Assembly (NCBI RefSeq): GCF_017114865.1
Contig: NZ_JADEYH010000003.1
Coordinates: 186,001-250,000 of the forward strand
DNA: 64,000 bases
Reading direction: 5' to 3'
Source of the DNA: Streptomyces verrucosisporus
GTDB taxonomy: Bacteria; Actinomycetota; Actinomycetes; Streptomycetales; Streptomycetaceae
Numbering within the stretch: the stretch's first letter is position 1; each line of letters opens with the position of its first letter. Shown piece after piece: positions 46,233 to 60,962 of this stretch. The position numbers and the translations under genes are program-made. Under the pieces are notes generated by a model. That model made no database searches, had not been told where the DNA came from, and was given only the letters and a program-made list of their open reading frames with translations.

Positions 46233-47234
46233 ATGTCCGCTGACAGCGACGACGCGGCCGAGACCGGGACCGAGGCCAGGCAGGTCTACACGCAACTGGT
46301 CGGAACGCTCAGGGGCACCCGCGCGACACGAGTCCCGCAGCCGGAGGAGATGCCCGAGGACGTCAGGCGCTGGCTCGCCGAGCGCAGGCTCCTCGACCCC
46401 GAGTGCCAGGGGATCAGCTCACCGGAGAGGGCCCTGCGGGAGCTGTTCGGCGAGCAGCGCGCCTGGCTGCGGTCGGCCGCCGAGACCCTGGACCGCAACC
46501 TCCGTGCCGTCGACGACATCCTCGACCTGCTCCCGGAGTTCCGGGGAGCGGGGCACGAGAGCGTCGAGGTGGAGTTCGTCGAGGACCGCGACCGGCTCCG
46601 CAGGCGGCTGGACGAGTTCGAGCCGGTGGGGCGCCGGGAGGTGCTGTGCATGCGGACCGCCTTCCCCGGCCCCGGGGTGCTGGAGGCCAGCCTCGTCCAC
46701 GACCGCCGCATCCTGGCACAGGGAACCGAGATCAGGATGCTGGCCACCGTCGGCGCGACGCGCGGGCCGGGGGCCGCCGCCTACCTCGACGCCCTGCGGG
46801 AGGCCGGCGCCCGGGTCCGCGTCGCCGCCGCCCTGCCCCTCTACCTCCACGTCGTGGACCGCACGGTCACGCTGATGCCCGCCGGTGACGACCCCCTGGG
46901 CGGCGACGGCGACGTGCTGCTGCGCAGTTCGCGGATCGCGCTGTGTTTCGCGCAGGTCTTCGAACACGAGTGGGACGTGGCGCTTCCCTACCCCGAGGGC
47001 GCGGGCCGGGCCCGGCCCGCCGACGGCTCCCACCCGGCCGACGGGTACACCGAGCAGGAGCGGGAGATCCTCGCCCTGCTCGCGACCGGCACCAAGGACG
47101 AGAGCATCGCCCGGCGGCTCGGCTGCTCCGAACGGACGCTGCGGCGGATGATGACCCGGATCACCGAGAAGCTGGGGGCGGGAAGCCGGTTCGAGGCGGG
47201 GGTGCGCGCGGCGCGCCTGGGACTGGTCGACTGA
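46233..47234 (+). CDS. LuxR-type helix-turn-helix regulator
   Basis: The 333-residue protein has an N-terminal helical region, a central domain of unknown ligand (HDRRILAQGTEIRMLATVG, VLLRSSRIALCFAQVFEHEWDVA), and a C-terminal LuxR DNA-binding domain (GYTEQEREILALLATGTKDES then IARRLGCSERTLRRMM). No phosphoacceptor receiver domain is seen, so it is not an orthodox response regulator. It converges on the Mut7-C gene with 4 bases between the stops and is probably translated from a leaderless message. Confidence 0.82.
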   Translation: MSADSDDAAETGTEARQVYTQLVGTLRGTRATRVPQPEEMPEDVRRWLAERRLLDPECQGISSPERALRELFGEQRAWLRSAAETLDRNLRAVDDILDLLPEFRGAGHESVEVEFVEDRDRLRRRLDEFEPVGRREVLCMRTAFPGPGVLEASLVHDRRILAQGTEIRMLATVGATRGPGAAAYLDALREAGARVRVAAALPLYLHVVDRTVTLMPAGDDPLGGDGDVLLRSSRIALCFAQVFEHEWDVALPYPEGAGRARPADGSHPADGYTEQEREILALLATGTKDESIARRLGCSERTLRRMMTRITEKLGAGSRFEAGVRAARLGLVD

Positions 47235-47238
47235 GTGC

Positions 47239-48042
47239 CTACGGCGCGTCGGCCTCCCGCTCGCCCGCCGTCCCGGCGGCCTCCGCGACCAGCGCCTCCA
47301 GCCGGTCCCCGTGGGCCCCGCGCCAGTAGACGCGGCCGCAGTCGCGGCAGCGGGCGAAGGTGTCGTAGGTGCGGCGGGTGCCGGGGCGGAGCAGATGCTC
47401 GACCTCGGCCTTCGGCACCTCGGCGAGGAGCCCGTTGCACGCCGTGCACCGCGTCCACGGCGCCAGCGGCAGGTCGAACCGGTCCAGGACGTCGGCGAGC
47501 TGGTCGTCCGGGCGCGAACCGCGCACGTAGGCGCCCATCCACAGCTGCCGCCGCATCAGCAGCCCGCGGTCCTGGGTCAGCAGGACGCGCCGCTCGGCGT
47601 TGGCCTGCTCGACGAGGGCGGGGTCGTCCATGTCGTTGTGGTACGCGGTGTCGGCGCCCGCCACCAGCCGCAGCCGCCGCGCCAGCGTGCCCAGGTGGAC
47701 GTCCAGCAGGAAGCGCGGCGGCCCGTGGGGGATCCGCTGCGGGCGTACGACGGGCTCGATCCGGACCGTCCGGCCCGCCTCGGGGCGGTACGAGGGCTCC
47801 ACCCGCCGCCCGTCCTCGCCGCTTCCGGGGGAGTCCTCCAGGACGAGCGCGCCCACTTCCGTCAGCGGGATGCCGGCGGACTGCACGACGTGGACGAGCG
47901 AGGAGGTGCCGTCGTGGGGCACGGGGAGGAGCTCGGTGCCGCGGTGGCGCGAGGGCAGGAAGATCCGCAGTCCGGGGGAGACGCGGAGGAGCAGTTCACG
48001 GGGCGGCGGTGTGCCGCCGGGGGGCTGTGGTCGGTCCGTCAC
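47239..48042 (-). CDS. Mut7-C RNAse domain protein with ubiquitin-like N-terminus
   Basis: The 267-residue protein has an N-terminal ThiS/MoaD-like (Mut7-N) region (GTELLPVPHDGTSSLVHVVQ), then the Mut7-C PIN-like nuclease region (FLLDVHLGTLARRLRLVAG, LLTQDRGLLMRRQ) and a C-terminal zinc ribbon (RCTACNGLL and RCRDCGRVYW). It is predicted to act on RNA; the target is unknown. The stop is 4 bases from that of the regulator. Confidence 0.88.
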   Translation of the reverse strand: MTDRPQPPGGTPPPRELLLRVSPGLRIFLPSRHRGTELLPVPHDGTSSLVHVVQSAGIPLTEVGALVLEDSPGSGEDGRRVEPSYRPEAGRTVRIEPVVRPQRIPHGPPRFLLDVHLGTLARRLRLVAGADTAYHNDMDDPALVEQANAERRVLLTQDRGLLMRRQLWMGAYVRGSRPDDQLADVLDRFDLPLAPWTRCTACNGLLAEVPKAEVEHLLRPGTRRTYDTFARCRDCGRVYWRGAHGDRLEALVAEAAGTAGEREADAP

Positions 48043-48153
48043 CCTCCCCAGGATGCCAGCGCGGGCCCGCCGGTCCCACCGCTTTACGGACCCTGCCCCC
48101 GCCCCCGCCCCGGGCTCCTGCCCTGCCCCGGGCTCCGGCTTCCGGCCGTGACT

Positions 48154-49068
48154 TCAGTCGGGGGTCCGGTCCGGGTACCGGTCGAGGGGGTGCTCGGTGC
48201 CCCCGAAATCGGGGCTGGTGAAGTCAGGGCCGGTGAAGCGGGCCCCGGCGTCCGTGTCGCGGGGCGTCTCCCCGCCCGGGCTGGAGAAGCCCGGGTGGGT
48301 GTAGCCCAGTCTGGGGTGGCGGCTTTCCCGCCATGCCTTCCCTGCCCCCGGGGCCCCGGAGGTCTCCAGGGTGCCCGCGGTGTCCGAAGCCGGCCCGGCC
48401 CCTGCCGCCGGCGCGGCCAGCGCCTCGTGGAGGAAGGGCAGTACCCCGCGCTCCAGCAGCGCCGTGCGCCAGGCCGTGCGCGCCCGCGCCACCTCCTCGG
48501 CGAGTGCGCTCTGCCCGCTGGGGCCGCCCGCCCGGATCGCGCCGGCGCCGTGGCGCACCGCGGTGACCAGCAGTCCGACACACGCGGCCAGCAGCGAGGC
48601 GGCGGTCAGGGCGGCGAAGGCCCAGCCCGCGTCGCGCAGTTGCGCGGCGATGGACGGCTCGGGGTCCAGCACCCGCAGCAGATGGCCGGTCAGGAGGAAG
48701 ATCAGAGCCGCGGCCCCGGCCAGTACGGGCGCCAGGACGGAGAGCGTGGCGAGCAGCCCGGCACCGCCCGGACCGGAACCGGAATCCCCGGGCGTACCCG
48801 GTGCCGCCTCCCGCGCAGGTCCCTGCGAGGAGGGCGCGTGGCCGGGCAGGCGCAGCTCGTCGCGGAGCGCCACGAAGTGCTCGTACTCCGCCGCCGCGCA
48901 GGCCGCGATCGCCGCGGCCGCGCCGATCGCGGCGGCGCGCAGCTGCTCGGTGTTCAGCCGCCTTCCGGCGGCCGGTTCGGGGCGGTCGCGTGCGGCGCGC
49001 AGTGCCTCGTCGAGGACGCGTTCGAACTCGGGGCGGTCCTCAGGACGCAGGTGCGGAGCGGTGTTCAT
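48154..49068 (-). CDS. Membrane protein of unknown function
   Basis: From the ATG at 49068 the product has 304 residues. It has an Ala/Arg-rich N-terminus with IGAAAAIAACAAAEYEH, two membrane helices (LLATLSVLAPVLAGAAALIFLL, shown in part as LAGAAALIFLL; and FAALTAASLLAACVGLLV), and a hydrophilic C-terminus that is Gly/Pro/Asp-rich. I do not recognise a family. The ATG at 49074 is an equally possible start. Confidence 0.6.
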   Translation of the reverse strand: MNTAPHLRPEDRPEFERVLDEALRAARDRPEPAAGRRLNTEQLRAAAIGAAAAIAACAAAEYEHFVALRDELRLPGHAPSSQGPAREAAPGTPGDSGSGPGGAGLLATLSVLAPVLAGAAALIFLLTGHLLRVLDPEPSIAAQLRDAGWAFAALTAASLLAACVGLLVTAVRHGAGAIRAGGPSGQSALAEEVARARTAWRTALLERGVLPFLHEALAAPAAGAGPASDTAGTLETSGAPGAGKAWRESRHPRLGYTHPGFSSPGGETPRDTDAGARFTGPDFTSPDFGGTEHPLDRYPDRTPD

Positions 49069-49275
49069 GTGCATCCCCCGGTGCTCCGTAAGGCCCTGGG
49101 GCCGGAAACGGAGGAGAGCTCGCTTGAGACAGGGACCCGATGGTAGAGCGGTTCCTTCCGGCAGTGACAGGGTGTTTCCGGAAAACACGCGCCACCGCCG
49201 GGCGGTGTTCACCCTCGGGGCGGTGTGTACGGGTGCGTACGGGGAGGATCAAGCGGACACCGGGGGAGACAACGC

Positions 49276-50367
49276 TCAGGCCGGGAGGGGAAGCCGGGAC
49301 ACCAGTAGCTTTCCGGCCATGGTCACCCCGCCGTCCATGGCGATCGCGAGCGAGTCGGCGTAGACGTGCGGCCCGTGCACCTGGGGCGCGGCGTCCTCGC
49401 CGTCCTCGGAGCCGACCTCGCCCAGCAGGTAGGGGATCGGGCTGTGGCCGTGGACGACACGTCGCCCGCCGTAGGTGTCCAGCAGTTCGCGGGCCGCCAT
49501 GGCACCGGCGTCGTCACGGAAGGCGAAGCGCTTGGTGAACTTGCGGAACAGGTCCCAGGTCTCGTCGGCGTCGTGGTGGGTGAGGGCCTCGGTGATCGCG
49601 TCGTTGACGCCGGCGATGGTGTCGCCGTACTCCAGGTAGGCGGTGGTGTCGGAGTGCACCAGCAGGTGGTCGTCGGCCAGGGCCATGGCGTCCAGCCGGG
49701 ACATCCACTGGACGTGGTGCTCCTGGAGCCGCTCCATGTCGGAGCGCTGCCCGCCGTTGAGCAGCCAGGCCGCCTGGAAGGAGGCGGTGCCCGCACCGGA
49801 GCCGACGGGGGTGTCGCCGAAGCGCTTGGCGCCGATCAGCAGCAGCTCGTGGTTGCCCATCAGCGCCTTGCAGTAGCCGCCGGCGGCGGCGGCCTCGGCG
49901 GAGAGCTGCATCACCAGGTCGATGACGCCGATGCCGTCCGGGCCGCGGTCGGTGAAGTCGCCCAGGAACCAAAGCCGGGTGTTGCCCGCGGTCCAGTGGT
50001 CCTCGGTGTCGACGATCCCCTGGTTCAGCAGGGCCGCACGCAGCTCGTCCAGATAGCCGTGGACGTCGCCGACGACGTACAGCGGGCCCTGCTCGCCGCC
50101 GCCGGCGGCGGGGGAGGGCGTGTCGACCAGCGTGGGGGTGGGGACGGCGGGGGCCGCTCCGATGACGGGCAGGTCGCGCCGGGTGGGGGTGTACCCCTCC
50201 GGGTGCGGCTCGGCGGCGCCCGCCGCACCCGGACCCGCCGCACCCGGACCCATGACGCCTGAACCCACGGCACCCGGCCCCGTGAAGCCCGAATTCACCG
50301 GGCCCGAACCCGTCGCGCCCGCGCCGCCGTGCCACACGTCGGATCCCCGACCGGCCCCCTGAGTCAT
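49276..50367 (-). CDS. Metallophosphoesterase (calcineurin-like)
   Basis: The 363-residue protein has a Gly-rich low-complexity N-terminus (GPGAVGSGVMGPGAAGPGAA), then a calcineurin-like fold with the motifs VVGDVHGYLDE, LWFLGDFTDRGPDG, LMGNHELLLIG and VHSDTTAYLEYGD, ending GRRVVHGHSPIPYL. Such enzymes hydrolyse phosphoesters in a two-metal site. The ATG at 50367 has GGAGGGG about 5 bases upstream. Confidence 0.9.
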   Translation of the reverse strand: MTQGAGRGSDVWHGGAGATGSGPVNSGFTGPGAVGSGVMGPGAAGPGAAGAAEPHPEGYTPTRRDLPVIGAAPAVPTPTLVDTPSPAAGGGEQGPLYVVGDVHGYLDELRAALLNQGIVDTEDHWTAGNTRLWFLGDFTDRGPDGIGVIDLVMQLSAEAAAAGGYCKALMGNHELLLIGAKRFGDTPVGSGAGTASFQAAWLLNGGQRSDMERLQEHHVQWMSRLDAMALADDHLLVHSDTTAYLEYGDTIAGVNDAITEALTHHDADETWDLFRKFTKRFAFRDDAGAMAARELLDTYGGRRVVHGHSPIPYLLGEVGSEDGEDAAPQVHGPHVYADSLAIAMDGGVTMAGKLLVSRLPLPA

Positions 50368-50574
50368 CGGCCCCTCCACCATCGCGCGCGCCTGCACCTG
50401 CCGGACCTCTCTCCGCCTCCCGAGGGTCGCCCCGTGTCGAGAGCCGGTCCCGGTGTCGTGGGCCCATCATAGGAACGCAGGTCGCGCCTTGTGACGCACC
50501 CGGGGGACGGCAATTCGGACCGGGTCCGGGCAGGAGCCGGTCAGCGGCCGGTTCGCCCCGGAATGAGCGGGCCC

Positions 50575-51693
50575 CTACGCCTGCCCGCGCTGTTCGGGGG
50601 AGCGGGGGGCGCTCACCGTCGTCCGCCGGCGCCGGCGCTGCGAGGACGTGCGGACGATCAGGTCGGTGGGCATGATCCGCTGGACGGGGTCGCCGCCGCC
50701 GGTGCCCTCGATGGCGTCGATCAGGAGCTGGACGACGGTGGTGCCGATGCGCCCGGGTTTCAGCGACAGGGTGGTGATGGGCGGCTCGGTGCCGGCGTAG
50801 ACGGCGGACTCGCTGCAGCACACCAGCAGCAGGTCGTCGGGGACGCGCAGCCCGTAGCGGCGGGCGGCGGCGAGCAGGTCGGTGCCGTTGGGGTCGAAGA
50901 GCCCGTACACGGCGTCGGGACGGTCGGGCCGGGCCAGCAGCCTGTCGGCGGCGACGGCGCCGGCGCAGGGGTCGTGGGCGGGGTAGGCCTCGTACACCGG
51001 GTCCTGCCCGGCGCGTTCGCACCAGCGCAGGTAGGCCTCGGTGGACAGCCGGGTGTAGGTGTCGGTGCTGGTGCCGGTGAGCAGGCCGATACGGCGGGCG
51101 CCGGCGGCGGCGAGGTGGTCGAGCAGGCCGGTGACGGCGGCCTCGTGGTCGTTGTCGACCCAGGCGGTGACGGGCAGGTCGCCGCAGGGTCGGCCGTCGG
51201 AGACCACGGGGACGCCCTGGCGGACCAGCTCGGCGACGACGGGGTCGCGGTCGGAGGGGTCGATGACGACGGTGCCGTCGAGGGCGACGTTGGACCAGAC
51301 GTCGTAGGGGCTCTGCCGGGTGCTGCCCGGGAGGATCACCAGGGCGTAGCCGCGGGCCAGTGCGGCGGAGGAGGCGGCGCGTGCCATCTCGGCGAAGTAG
51401 GCGAACTCGGTGAAGGTGAAGGGCTCCTCGCCGTAGGTCGTGACCGTCAGCCCGATCAGCCCGGACTTTCCGGTGCGGAGCGTGCGGGCCGCCGCGGAGG
51501 GGCGGTAGCCGAGCCGGTCGGCGACTTCGCGGACATGGCGCCGGGTGGCGTCGGGCAGGCGGCCCTTGCCGTTGAGTGCGTCGGAGACGGTCGTGATCGA
51601 GACGCCGGCCGCCGCGGCCACGTCCCGGATGCCCGCGCGCCCCAGCCGACGGCCGTGAGCCCGGCTCACCTGGTGCTTCCCTGCTGCTGTCAT
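50575..51693 (-). CDS. LacI family transcriptional regulator
   Basis: The 372-residue protein has a LacI helix-turn-helix (RAGIRDVAAAAGVSITTVSDAL) and hinge, then a periplasmic-binding-protein-like sensor domain (GLTVTTYGEEPFTFTEFAY, RIGLLTGTSTDTYTRLS, AVYGLFDPNGTDLL). A sugar or related ligand is likely, but no transport genes are adjacent, so the target is unknown. It is divergent from hisC across 374 bases. Confidence 0.92.
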   Translation of the reverse strand: MTAAGKHQVSRAHGRRLGRAGIRDVAAAAGVSITTVSDALNGKGRLPDATRRHVREVADRLGYRPSAAARTLRTGKSGLIGLTVTTYGEEPFTFTEFAYFAEMARAASSAALARGYALVILPGSTRQSPYDVWSNVALDGTVVIDPSDRDPVVAELVRQGVPVVSDGRPCGDLPVTAWVDNDHEAAVTGLLDHLAAAGARRIGLLTGTSTDTYTRLSTEAYLRWCERAGQDPVYEAYPAHDPCAGAVAADRLLARPDRPDAVYGLFDPNGTDLLAAARRYGLRVPDDLLLVCCSESAVYAGTEPPITTLSLKPGRIGTTVVQLLIDAIEGTGGGDPVQRIMPTDLIVRTSSQRRRRRTTVSAPRSPEQRGQA

Positions 51694-52067
51694 GGCGTGC
51701 TGATACTAGGGCCGCGCAGCGCCGTTTGCTGGGGTGTACAGAACAACGTCGGAAGAGACGATTCTGCAAGCCGCTCTGTGGTAACGACCATGGAAAAGGC
51801 GGGAGTTGAGCTTCTGCCTCATCGTTTCTGCTGATGCTTCACCGCTTGCCGCAGCAGAAGTGGGGATGTCTCAAAGCTGTCTCAACTCACCTTCACGGGC
51901 GATGCGCGCTACGGAGCGCGCCACCGGCGCACGCTTCTGCGAATGCGCCCCCTTCTTCCGGCCCCTACGCCGTTCCGGCGAATCCTTCTAAGGTGTGCAG
52001 CATTGGTGGTACGGGCGGCGGCACGGCCGCCCCACGACTGGCCCCGAAGGGTCGAGGAGGACCTGGC
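51694..52067. other. Divergent region between the LacI regulator and hisC
   Basis: No gene is seen in this 374-base gap. Around 51805-51895 several nested repeats (GTTGAG/CTCAAC, CTTCTGC/GCAGAAG) could fold into a leader structure on the hisC side. A ribosome binding site GAGGAGG precedes hisC. A promoter is not clear. Confidence 0.4.
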
Positions 52068-53144
52068 ATGACGGAGATGGCCCCGAAACTGCGCGCGGTG
52101 CTGGAGGGTATCCCCACCTACAAGCCCGGCCGCCCGGCCGCCGATGGCCCCACGGCGTACAAGCTGTCCTCCAACGAGAACCCCTACCCGCCGCTGCCCG
52201 GCGTCCTGGAGGCCGCCACCGCCGCCGCCGGCTCCTTCCACCGCTACCCGGACATGGCCTGCGGCCTGCTGACATCGGAGCTGGCGCACCGCTTCGGGGT
52301 GCCGATGAGCCACATCGCGACCGGGACCGGATCCGTCGGCGTCGCACAGCAGCTCCTCCAGGCCACCGCCGGCCCCGGCGACGAGGTGATCTACGCCTGG
52401 CGCTCCTTCGAGGCCTACCCGATCATCACCCAGATCTCCGGCGCGGCCTCCGTCCGGGTGCCGCTGGACGCCGACGAGAGGCACGACCTGGACGCGATGG
52501 CCGACGCCGTCACCGAGCGCACGCGCCTGGTCTTCGTCTGCAACCCCAACAACCCCACCGGTACCGCCGTCCGCCGCGCGGAGCTGGAGCGCTTCCTGGA
52601 CCGCGTCCCCCGCGACGTGCTGGTGGTGCTGGACGAGGCCTACCGCGAGTTCGTCCGCGACGAGGAGATCCCGGACGGCATCGAGCTGTACCGCGACCGC
52701 CCGAACGTCTGCGTGCTGCGCACCTTCTCCAAGGCGTACGGCCTGGCCGGGCTGCGGGTCGGCTTCGCCGTCGCCCACGAGCCGGTGGCGGCGGCGCTGC
52801 GCAAGACCGCGGTGCCGTTCGGCGTGAGCCAGATCGCGCAGGACGCGGCGGTCACCTCGCTGCGCAGCGAGGCCGCGCTGCTGGAGCGTGTGGACGCCCT
52901 GGTCGCCGAGCGGACGCGGGTGGTGCGCGAGCTGACCGCGCAGGGCTGGACGGTCCCCGAGACCCAGGCGAACTTCGTCTGGCTGCGGCTGGGGGAGCGC
53001 ACGGGCGACTTCGCCGGGGCCTGCGAGGCGGCGGGCGTGATGGTGCGGCCGTTCGCGGGTGAGGGGGTCCGCGTCACGATCGGCGAGACGGAGGCCAACG
53101 ACCTCTTCCTCAAGGCCGCACAGGACTTCCGCAGGGACCTCTAG
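52068..53144 (+). CDS. hisC: Histidinol-phosphate/aromatic aminotransferase
   Basis: The 358-residue fold-I PLP enzyme has [38 protein letters not shown] and the PLP-lysine in [15 protein letters not shown]. It catalyses transamination of histidinol phosphate, or in the related Pat enzymes of aromatic 2-oxo acids. It stands alone rather than in a his operon, so the annotation as HisC versus Pat is not certain. The ATG at 52068 has GAGGAGG 7 bases upstream. Confidence 0.87.
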   Translation: MTEMAPKLRAVLEGIPTYKPGRPAADGPTAYKLSSNENPYPPLPGVLEAATAAAGSFHRYPDMACGLLTSELAHRFGVPMSHIATGTGSVGVAQQLLQATAGPGDEVIYAWRSFEAYPIITQISGAASVRVPLDADERHDLDAMADAVTERTRLVFVCNPNNPTGTAVRRAELERFLDRVPRDVLVVLDEAYREFVRDEEIPDGIELYRDRPNVCVLRTFSKAYGLAGLRVGFAVAHEPVAAALRKTAVPFGVSQIAQDAAVTSLRSEAALLERVDALVAERTRVVRELTAQGWTVPETQANFVWLRLGERTGDFAGACEAAGVMVRPFAGEGVRVTIGETEANDLFLKAAQDFRRDL

Positions 53145-53202
53145 CCACCTCTAGCCACCGCCCCCGGCCCGCCCGGGGACCAACGGCCCTCCGAGCAGGA
53201 CT

Positions 53203-53238
53203 TTCGTTCCCTCCCACCCCCCGGTGGGAGGGAACGAA
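53203..53238. terminator. 16-bp stem hairpin between hisC and cydA
   Basis: The arms 53203-53218 and 53223-53238 pair perfectly around a CCCC loop, 59 bases after the hisC stop. It would end hisC transcription and insulate the cyd operon. Confidence 0.8.
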
Positions 53239-53264
53239 CATAAGTGGGTCATACTTCTTGTGAA

Positions 53265-53280
53265 TGTGAACTCATTCACG
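53265..53280 (+). promoter_or_regulatory. Rex-type operator (ROP) upstream of cydA
   Basis: TGTGAACTCATTCACG at 53265-53280 matches the Streptomyces Rex operator TGTGAACNNNTTCACA with only the last base different. It lies 45 bases before the cydA start. Rex represses cytochrome bd genes when NADH is low relative to NAD, so the cyd operon is probably induced by respiratory limitation. Confidence 0.8.
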
Positions 53281-53324
53281 AGCGCGTGTGCTACGTCACA
53301 CCATGTCCACTTTGGGAGAGTGCT

Positions 53325-54836
53325 GTGGACCTAGCTCTGGCCCCGGAGACCCTGGCCCGGTGGCAGTTCGGGATCACCACCGTCTACCACTTCCTCTTCG
53401 TCCCCCTGACCATCTCGCTCGCCGCCCTCACCGCCGGCCTCCAGACCGCCTGGGTGCGCACCGGCCGCGAGGTCTATCTGCGGGCGACGAAGTTCTGGGG
53501 CAAACTCTTCCTGATCAACATCGCGATGGGCGTCGTCACCGGCATCGTGCAGGAGTTCCAGTTCGGCATGAACTGGTCCGACTACTCCCGCTTCGTCGGC
53601 GACGTCTTCGGCGCCCCCCTCGCCTTCGAGGCACTGATCGCGTTCTTCTTCGAGTCCACCTTCATCGGCCTGTGGATCTTCGGCTGGGACAAGCTGCCGA
53701 AGAAGATCCACCTGGCCACCATCTGGATGGTCTCCATCGGCACGGTCCTGTCCGCGTACTTCATCCTGGCCGCGAACTCCTGGATGCAGCACCCGGTCGG
53801 CTACCGGATCGACCCCGAGTCCGGCCGCGCCGAACTCACCGACTTCCTCGCGGTGCTCACCCAGAACACAGCCGTGGCGCAGTTCTTCCACACCATGACC
53901 GCCGCCTTCCTCACCGGCGGCGCCTTCATGGCCGGCATCGCCGCGTACCACCTGATGCGCCGCCGCCACATCCCCGTGATGCGCACATCGCTGCGCCTCG
54001 GCCTGGTCACCCTCGTCGCCGCCGGCGCGCTCACCGCCGTCAGCGGCGACCACCTCGGCAAGATCATGTACGAGCAGCAGCCGATGAAGATGGCCGCGGC
54101 CGAGGCCCTGTGGGAGACCGAGGGGCCCGCCCCCTTCTCCGTCTTCGCCTACGGCGACGTCGACGAGGGCCACAACAAGGTCGCCGTCGAGATCCCCGGC
54201 CTGCTCTCCTTCCTCGCCCACAGCGACTTCGACACCCCCGTCCCCGGCATCAACGACACCAACGAGGCCCTCCAGGAGCGGTACGGCCCCGGCGACTACA
54301 AGCCCAACATCCCAGTCGCCTACTGGGGCTTCCGCTGGATGATCGGCTTCGGCATGGCCTCCACCGCCCTGGGCACCCTCGGCCTGTGGCTCACCCGCCG
54401 CCGCTTCCTCCTGGCCGAACACCACCGCACCACCGAGGACGAGGTCCCCAACCTCGCCCTCACCCCCAACCGGCTGCTGGGCCCCGCCATCGGCCGCCGC
54501 TACTGGCAGCTGGCCTTCCTCACCCTCGGCTTCCCGCTCATCGCCAACGCCTGGGGCTGGATCTTCACCGAGATGGGCCGCCAGCCCTGGGTCGTCTACG
54601 GCCTGCTGCGCACCTCCGACGCCGTCTCACCCGGCGTCTCCCAGATCGAGGTGCTGATCTCGATGACCGTCTTCACCCTCCTGTACGCAGTCCTCGCCGT
54701 GATCGAGGTGAAGCTCCTGGCCAAGTACGTGAAGGCCGGACCGCCCGAACTCACCGAGGCCGACCTCGACCCGCCCACCCGGATCGGCGGCCACGACAAG
54801 GACGACGCCGACCGCCCCATGGCCTTCTCCTACTAG
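53325..54836 (+). CDS. cydA: Cytochrome bd ubiquinol/menaquinol oxidase subunit I
   Basis: The 503-residue protein has the CydA membrane layout and motifs: TTVYHFLFVP with a heme-ligating His near residue 22, FQFGMNWSDYSRFVGDVFG, FFHTMTAAFL, and GRQPWVVYGLLRTSDAVSP. The quinol-binding loop is short, as in actinobacteria. With CydB it reduces oxygen to water with high affinity. The GTG at 53325 has GGGAGAG upstream; an in-frame start at 53244 would lie in the promoter. Confidence 0.95.
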   Translation: MDLALAPETLARWQFGITTVYHFLFVPLTISLAALTAGLQTAWVRTGREVYLRATKFWGKLFLINIAMGVVTGIVQEFQFGMNWSDYSRFVGDVFGAPLAFEALIAFFFESTFIGLWIFGWDKLPKKIHLATIWMVSIGTVLSAYFILAANSWMQHPVGYRIDPESGRAELTDFLAVLTQNTAVAQFFHTMTAAFLTGGAFMAGIAAYHLMRRRHIPVMRTSLRLGLVTLVAAGALTAVSGDHLGKIMYEQQPMKMAAAEALWETEGPAPFSVFAYGDVDEGHNKVAVEIPGLLSFLAHSDFDTPVPGINDTNEALQERYGPGDYKPNIPVAYWGFRWMIGFGMASTALGTLGLWLTRRRFLLAEHHRTTEDEVPNLALTPNRLLGPAIGRRYWQLAFLTLGFPLIANAWGWIFTEMGRQPWVVYGLLRTSDAVSPGVSQIEVLISMTVFTLLYAVLAVIEVKLLAKYVKAGPPELTEADLDPPTRIGGHDKDDADRPMAFSY

Positions 54837-54855
54837 GTCCGACCGAGGTTTCCCG

Positions 54856-59744
<4,889 letters not shown>

Positions 59745-59812
59745 CGGGGGCACCGGCTCCCCGTCGCCTCCCGTCCCCCGCCGGCCTCCCGGCCGACTCC
59801 CCCACCGACCCC

Positions 59813-60766
59813 TCAGGCCGCCTCGTCCAGCCGCTTCCGCTGCCCTTCGTCCAGCCGCAGCTCCATCGCGTCGAACGCCTCGTCGAGCTGCTCGGTCCGG
59901 CTCACTCCGACGATCGGCACGACGGCCGGGTCCCCACCGGTCAGCCACGCCAGTACCACCTGGTTCGCGGTGGCCCCGGTCTCGGCGGCCACCTCTCCGA
60001 GCACGGCCAGGCGCCGCGCCGTGCCGGGGTGGTCGTAGTGCTCGGGCAGCGGGCGGTCGGAGCGGGTGTAGGAGCCCCACAGCAGTGAGGAGTAGGCCCA
60101 CAGGTCCATGCCGGGCTCGCTGCGCGTGTAGTCGAGCGACTCGTCGGTCGCGAGCCGGTGCCCGCCCTCCGGCAGGACGACCCCCGGCCGCGGCTGGACG
60201 TAGGAGTGCCGCAGCTGCATCGCGGTCCAGCCCGCCACCCCCGCCTCACGGGCGAGCGCGCGTCCGCGCTCCACGCGCCAGGCGGCGTGGTTGGAGGCGC
60301 CGAGCCGGCGGGCGAGTCCGTCCGAGACCACCTCGCCGAAGGCGCCGACGGTCTCCTCCAGGGGCACCTCGCGGTCCTCCGCGTGCGCCCAGTACAGGTC
60401 GACCCACTCCGTGCGCAGCCGCCGCAGGCTCTCGCGCACCGCCCGGCGCACGACGGGCGCCGACAGTCCCTCGGCGGACTCCGGCCATTTCCCGGGCACG
60501 GTCGGCTGCTGGCGGACCTTGGTGCTGATCAGCACCCGGTCACGGACGCCGGGCCGGGCGGCCAGCCACTCGCCGATGACGGTCTCGCTCTGACCGCCGA
60601 CGCCGGAGGGGTCGATCCAGAAGCTGTAGCAGTTGGCGGTGTCGATCCAGCGACCTCCCCGCTCGGTGAAGCGGTCGAGCAGCGCCATCGACGTGCCCCG
60701 GTCCAGCCGGGTGCCGAAGTCCATGGCGCCCAGGGCGAAATACGGTGCGTGGTGCGGTGTGTTCAC
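59813..60766 (-). CDS. Aldo/keto reductase
   Basis: The 317-residue protein starts NTPHHAPYFALGAMDFGTR and has the TIM-barrel AKR pattern: WIDTANCYSFW, WVDLYWAHAEDREVPLEE, LGASNHAAWRVERG and the C-terminal NADPH-binding VPIVGVSRTEQLDEAF. The catalytic Tyr is in NCYSFW. Substrate unknown. The GTG at 60766 has GAGAGGA about 7 bases upstream. The reading continued to 61150 is antisense to the next gene and rejected. Confidence 0.88.
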   Translation of the reverse strand: MNTPHHAPYFALGAMDFGTRLDRGTSMALLDRFTERGGRWIDTANCYSFWIDPSGVGGQSETVIGEWLAARPGVRDRVLISTKVRQQPTVPGKWPESAEGLSAPVVRRAVRESLRRLRTEWVDLYWAHAEDREVPLEETVGAFGEVVSDGLARRLGASNHAAWRVERGRALAREAGVAGWTAMQLRHSYVQPRPGVVLPEGGHRLATDESLDYTRSEPGMDLWAYSSLLWGSYTRSDRPLPEHYDHPGTARRLAVLGEVAAETGATANQVVLAWLTGGDPAVVPIVGVSRTEQLDEAFDAMELRLDEGQRKRLDEAA

Positions 60767-60962
60767 CGGCGGTCCTCTCGTTGGTGCGGCGTCACCGCCG
60801 CGCTCGGAGGCCCCATGCTGGCGTTTGGAGAGCACTCCAGGGCAAGTGCCACCGCGCGGCCGGCCCGGACCGCCCGTGGCTTGAGCGCCCGTGGCCTGAG
60901 CGCCCACGGCCTGAGCGCCCACGGCCGAAACGTTCCCGCACCCGCACCGGCGTCCGCCTCCG

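Noticed and set aside
53259..53280. Wider inverted repeat GTGAATG/CATTCAC before cydA
   Set aside because: Its spacing does not fit Rex; the overlapping 16-bp match at 53265-53280 explains the sequence better.
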